Source: CAZGSV01 sp964528605
GTDB lineage: Bacteria > Armatimonadota > Zipacnadia > CAZGSV01
Reading direction: 5' to 3'
Length of the DNA stretch: 60,561 nt
Assembly: GCA_964528605.1 (NCBI GenBank)
Contig: CAZGSV010000010.1
Coordinates: 1 to 60,561, forward strand
Position numbers and translations under genes: made by a program. The notes under the pieces are model-generated. The model was given only the letters and a program-made list of their open reading frames with translations. It was not told the DNA's origin and did no database searches. Below are positions 58,054 to 60,561 of the stretch, piece after piece. Each line of letters starts with the position of its first letter. Position 1 is the first letter of the stretch.

Positions 58054-58734
58054 CTAAGGAGTCACCGGCGTCAGAGTATAGTTGCCCTCTGCATCGAGCG
58101 TGCCTTCCTCGGTTACCCCGCGCAGCGCCTCCGGCAACTCCGTGCTGGTGCCGTGCTCGAGAACGATCTGGCCGCCGCCCGCGGCCGTCTGGCCGGTGAT
58201 GGTCAGCCGGAACGCGTCGTCGCTGTAGGCGTCAGCGTTGCGGTCGCCGATGACCTGCATATTGACGGAGTATGCGCCGGGCGTCGGCTCGTCCACGCGC
58301 ACGATGGCCCTCAGCGCCGTGACGATCTCGTCAATCAAAGCCAAATGTATCTCGGGATTGCCTTCTGCGCCCGCTAGGGTAATCCTGTAGTCGCCCTTGT
58401 CCACCACCCCGATGCCGATCTTCCCCTCGGTGTCCGCGGTCGCGGTCAGCGTGGTGCCCCCGCCCGCGGGCTGGAGCGCAAAACTCATTCGCGGCGCGGG
58501 GGTCCCGCCTCCTACGAGCGCATTGTCGAACCCGACGGAGGTCTGGCGCGCGGCGGACAAACCGAGCGTCGGCGCTGCACCGCCGGCCATGTAGGCCACG
58601 CCGGCCGACTGCGTCAGCGTCGCTTGCAGTGTGGACTTGCCCGAGCCGATGCCCGCCGAGCCGCCACAGCCGGCGGCCAATAGTGCGGCCAACGCCAGGA
58701 GCGATATCAGGCAGAACGCGGTGCGCAAACTCAT
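58054..58734 (-). CDS. Lipoprotein of unknown function
   Basis: 226 residues from ATG 58734, with GGAGGT 5 nt upstream. The signal peptide ends in a lipobox (LLAAGC, Cys about residue 24) followed by a Gly/Ser-rich linker. The mature part is beta-rich (GKIGIGVVDKGDYRITLAGA, TPGAYSVNMQVIG), consistent with an Ig- or carboxypeptidase-regulatory-like fold. It has a good promoter (58751-58779). Role unknown. Confidence 0.75.
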   Translation of the reverse strand: MSLRTAFCLISLLALAALLAAGCGGSAGIGSGKSTLQATLTQSAGVAYMAGGAAPTLGLSAARQTSVGFDNALVGGGTPAPRMSFALQPAGGGTTLTATADTEGKIGIGVVDKGDYRITLAGAEGNPEIHLALIDEIVTALRAIVRVDEPTPGAYSVNMQVIGDRNADAYSDDAFRLTITGQTAAGGGQIVLEHGTSTELPEALRGVTEEGTLDAEGNYTLTPVTP

Positions 58735-58750
58735 CTGAACCTCCGCGAGA

Positions 58751-58779
58751 AGTATATTTCGCGCGGCCCGACGGGTCAA
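58751..58779 (-). promoter_or_regulatory. Predicted sigma-70 promoter of the lipoprotein gene
   Basis: Minus strand: TTGACC (58779-58774), 17-bp spacer, TATACT (58756-58751), 16 bp upstream of the ATG. Confidence 0.6.
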
Positions 58780-58863
58780 CGCTCCCCGGCCTGCGGCGTG
58801 GCCTTGCCTGCGCCGCACGAACGCGCTACCCATATAGACAATCGCTCGGCCAAGGAGATGCGA

Positions 58864-59721
58864 ATGAGCCAGAACCTTCTCGTCAAAGGCAAGGAACTGA
58901 AAGAGGGGTACAATCCGGTCGCCTCGGCCGAGAACGCTCCCCTGAAGTTCCTGGAGTTCGGCCGCCTGCGCCTCTCCCAGGGCGCCTCCCACACGTTCGG
59001 GCCGGACGACCGCGAGCGCGCCGTCACTATCTTCGCCGGCCAAGCCGACCTCACCATCGTCACCCAAGAGCGCGGGACGGAAGAGTACAGGGCCCTCGGA
59101 GCACGCGCCAACGTCTTCGGCGGCAAGGCGACGGCCATCTACCTGCCGCGCGAGAGCCGTGGTGCTCTGGTGTGTTTGTCCGCCAGCCTGGAGGCCGGCA
59201 TATTCTCCGCGCCGGCGCGCCGCCTCACCCAGCCGCGGGTGCTGCTGCCGGAGGACCTAGTGTGCGCCCAGCCGGGCGCGGCCAATTGGACCCGCGACGT
59301 CCAGACCTCCATCGGCAACAACGTGGACGCCGACCGCTTGCTCGTGGGCGAGACCTTCAACCGGCCGGGCTGTTGGTCCTCCTACCCGCCGCACAAGCAC
59401 GACACACTCAATCCGCCGGTCGAGTACCCCGCGGAGGAGGTTTATTTCTTCCTCGTCAACCCGCCCCAAGGCTTCGGCATCCAGCGCGTCTACACCGCCC
59501 CCGGCCACCCCAATCCCATTGACGGCGTCTATGTGGTCGAGAACGGCGACACCACCATCTTGCCTGCCGGCTATCATCCGGTCGCCGCCGCCGCCGGCTA
59601 CACGCTCTACTACTGCTGGGGTATCGCTGGCGAGGAGCGTCGCTACGGCGCCTGGACCGACGACCCCGCGCACGCCTGGGTCAAACTCGCCGAACCCCTG
59701 CTCAACGCATTTCAGCGGTGA
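58864..59721 (+). CDS. iolB: 5-deoxy-glucuronate isomerase IolB
   Basis: 285 residues from ATG 58864 (AAGGAG 7 nt upstream). Cupin enzyme of myo-inositol breakdown, converting 5-deoxy-glucuronate to 5-dehydro-2-deoxygluconate. N-terminal FLEFGRLRLSQGASHTF, the metal site SSYPPHKHDTL, and EEVYFFLVNPPQGFGIQRVY are typical of IolB. The C-terminus GAWTDDPAHAWVKLAEPLL is the part duplicated 726 bp downstream, with a nuclease gene in between. No other iol gene is in view. Confidence 0.94.
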   Translation: MSQNLLVKGKELKEGYNPVASAENAPLKFLEFGRLRLSQGASHTFGPDDRERAVTIFAGQADLTIVTQERGTEEYRALGARANVFGGKATAIYLPRESRGALVCLSASLEAGIFSAPARRLTQPRVLLPEDLVCAQPGAANWTRDVQTSIGNNVDADRLLVGETFNRPGCWSSYPPHKHDTLNPPVEYPAEEVYFFLVNPPQGFGIQRVYTAPGHPNPIDGVYVVENGDTTILPAGYHPVAAAAGYTLYYCWGIAGEERRYGAWTDDPAHAWVKLAEPLLNAFQR

Positions 59722-60411
59722 GCCTGCCCCGTTACGGCTGGGGGAGCGCGACACGAGATGCTTGGGCTGACCGGCCCTGAACTCGAACGGGAAGTCCGCA
59801 CCGTGTTCCTGGAATTGGGAGCTACGCTCGTCGACCAGGGTGGGCGCGACAACCACGACGGGTATTTTCACTACGGTCCTGATGACAGACAGGTATTCCG
59901 CTTCGTGCTCGAGACAAAGTCGACGACGAGACGCCCCGCCAACCTAGAGATGGTACGACAGTTGGACGACTGGGTGTACCAGTTGTCCGGCGAGGAATGG
60001 GCGCGAAAGCACGGGTCCAAAATCAACGGGCTCGCGCTCTTAACAGACGGCCTCGGCACGAGCGCGGCGCAGCACCTCAAACCGCACCGCGGCGTGTTGG
60101 TCCTGAACCACTGCTGCATGAAGCCGCTCCCTAGGCCCGAACCATTCCCGGGCAAGGTGGTCGAATTCGCTCAGACCCGGGCTTTCTGCTTGCTGACCTG
60201 GCCCGACTTACTGCTTCTGCGAAGACGGGTGAGCGAAGGATCTACCACAGGTGACCGTGTCCTTCGAGCGATGTGGGACACGTTCGGGGTCTTCTCTCTG
60301 GATGTGGTATAGACCTGTCGACCCAGCCGGCATGGGCTCCAGTTGCAGGCTACTTGAAACGCGCGGTGCTGCAGCATTTGGCCTGACGACCCCGCGCACG
60401 CCTGGGTCAAA
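59659..60411 (+). mobile_element. Nuclease gene bracketed by a 27-bp direct repeat of the iolB 3' end
   Basis: 59659-59685 and 60385-60411 are identical over 27 nt and both encode DDPAHAWVK in the same sense. The 726-bp unit between repeat starts holds the iolB end and one PD-(D/E)XK-type gene. It looks like an insertion that duplicated or re-supplied the 3' end of its target gene. Confidence 0.6.
59758..60312 (+). CDS. Putative PD-(D/E)XK-fold endonuclease
   Basis: 184 residues from ATG 59758, with GGGGGAG upstream. After an N-terminal helix (ELEREVRTVFLELGATLVDQG) comes GRDNHDGYF, with an Asp, and VFRFVLETKSTTRRP, with an E-x-K on a beta strand. Together these give the D...ExK core of restriction-like nucleases. 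RQLDDWVYQL supplies the next helix. There is no methyltransferase or specificity gene beside it. Position between duplicated iolB ends implies recent horizontal entry. A DNA-binding or damage-related nuclease cannot be excluded. Confidence 0.6.
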   Translation: MLGLTGPELEREVRTVFLELGATLVDQGGRDNHDGYFHYGPDDRQVFRFVLETKSTTRRPANLEMVRQLDDWVYQLSGEEWARKHGSKINGLALLTDGLGTSAAQHLKPHRGVLVLNHCCMKPLPRPEPFPGKVVEFAQTRAFCLLTWPDLLLLRRRVSEGSTTGDRVLRAMWDTFGVFSLDVV

Positions 60412-60441
60412 GCCACCGAGCCCCTACTCAAGAACCTGTGA
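60385..60441 (+). pseudogene. Displaced 3' fragment of iolB
   Basis: 19 codons, DDPAHAWVKATEPLLKNL then TGA 60439-60441, matching the IolB C-terminus (DDPAHAWVKLAEPLLNAF). The upstream 60313-60384 has no iolB similarity. Probably either the old end of iolB left behind by insertion or a piece carried by the insert. Confidence 0.7.
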
Positions 60442-60449
60442 CCCTCTCC

Positions 60450-60512
60450 GTAGGGGCGAGCCGCCGGGCTCGCCCGCAAGCCTCACGGGACGGCCAGGCG
60501 GCCGTCCCCTAC
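60450..60512. repeat. Head-to-head pair of GTAG-headed REP elements
   Basis: 60450-60477 (plus strand, GCGAGCC/GGCTCGC arms) and 60512-60487 (minus strand, ACGGCC/GGCCGT arms) face each other, as in BIME-type pairs. The last 49 bp of the window show nothing further. Confidence 0.75.
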
Positions 60513-60561
60513 GCAATCAACACACGAGCATGCTGGCCGTCCTAGGGCCGGGGGGATTCTC

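Noticed and set aside
58864..59721. Myo-inositol catabolic operon
   Set aside because: Only iolB is present; neighbours are a lipoprotein, yebC and a nuclease gene.

Overview
This 60.6 kb window is high-GC bacterial chromosome with many small operons, frequent GTG/TTG starts, ATGA/GTGA stop-start overlaps and strong GGAGG-type ribosome binding sites. The organism looks like a diderm. It has three secretins, a lipobox lipoprotein, FtsEX with an EnvC-like hydrolase and an O-antigen/teichoic-type ABC exporter. It also carries actinobacterial-style FHA/RodA/PBP genes and a PASTA kinase, plus many secreted proteins with domains of unknown function. An Armatimonadota-like or related environmental lineage would fit, but this is inference. 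No rRNA, tRNA, CRISPR array or prophage was seen.

Layout. 0-5.4 kb: cell-wall hydrolase operon on the minus strand (ftsE-ftsX-EnvC-like M23-ctpA-LysM/G5). 5.6-13.8 kb: envelope signalling block on the minus strand, in transcription order cobO, a Ser/Thr kinase, a separate PASTA protein, an ECF sigma factor, its anti-sigma factor, a VIT/vWA protein and a DUF4139 protein. 13.9-15.5 kb: ABC exporter. 15.6-18.5 kb: three overlapping genes for a TPR lipoprotein and two membrane proteins. 18.9-24.5 kb: tadA and three translationally coupled secretin paralogues. 24.5-33 kb: MFS transporter, polysaccharide deacetylase, two-subunit transketolase, a large glycoside-hydrolase-like secreted protein and a PPi-type phosphofructokinase. 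33.1-34.3 kb: a REP-associated tyrosine transposase (RAYT) between two pairs of hairpin repeats. 34.3-38.1 kb: fhaA-fhaB followed by a single gene fusing a RodA/FtsW SEDS protein to a class B penicillin-binding protein. 38.1-42.5 kb: small envelope proteins, then a three-gene overlapping operon (unknown protein, HExxH metalloprotease, dCTP-deaminase-like). 42.5-44.9 kb: arsR-feoA-feoB. 45-54.2 kb: secreted or membrane proteins, queH, a DUF6599/DUF362 pair and a second VIT/vWA protein. 54.5-60.6 kb: MBL hydrolase, an ImuB-like Y-family polymerase invaded by repeats, yebC, a lipoprotein, iolB and a PD-(D/E)XK nuclease gene set between two copies of the iolB 3' end.

The most interesting system is an apparent ECF sigma regulon. 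The same bipartite promoter, GGAAC-N18-GTCTAA, lies upstream of the anti-sigma gene and of both VIT/vWA genes, which are 45 kb apart. The sigma gene is downstream of a kinase/PASTA pair that looks like a split PASTA kinase. The anti-sigma factor and the first VIT protein share a Trp/Gly-rich linker motif. This suggests an envelope-sensing circuit driving surface vWA proteins.

The second theme is repeat biology. At least 15 GTAG-headed REP hairpins with covarying stems are scattered between genes, inside imuB and at the yebC 3' end. A different hairpin family flanks the RAYT gene. A solitary nuclease gene appears to have entered by target duplication at iolB.
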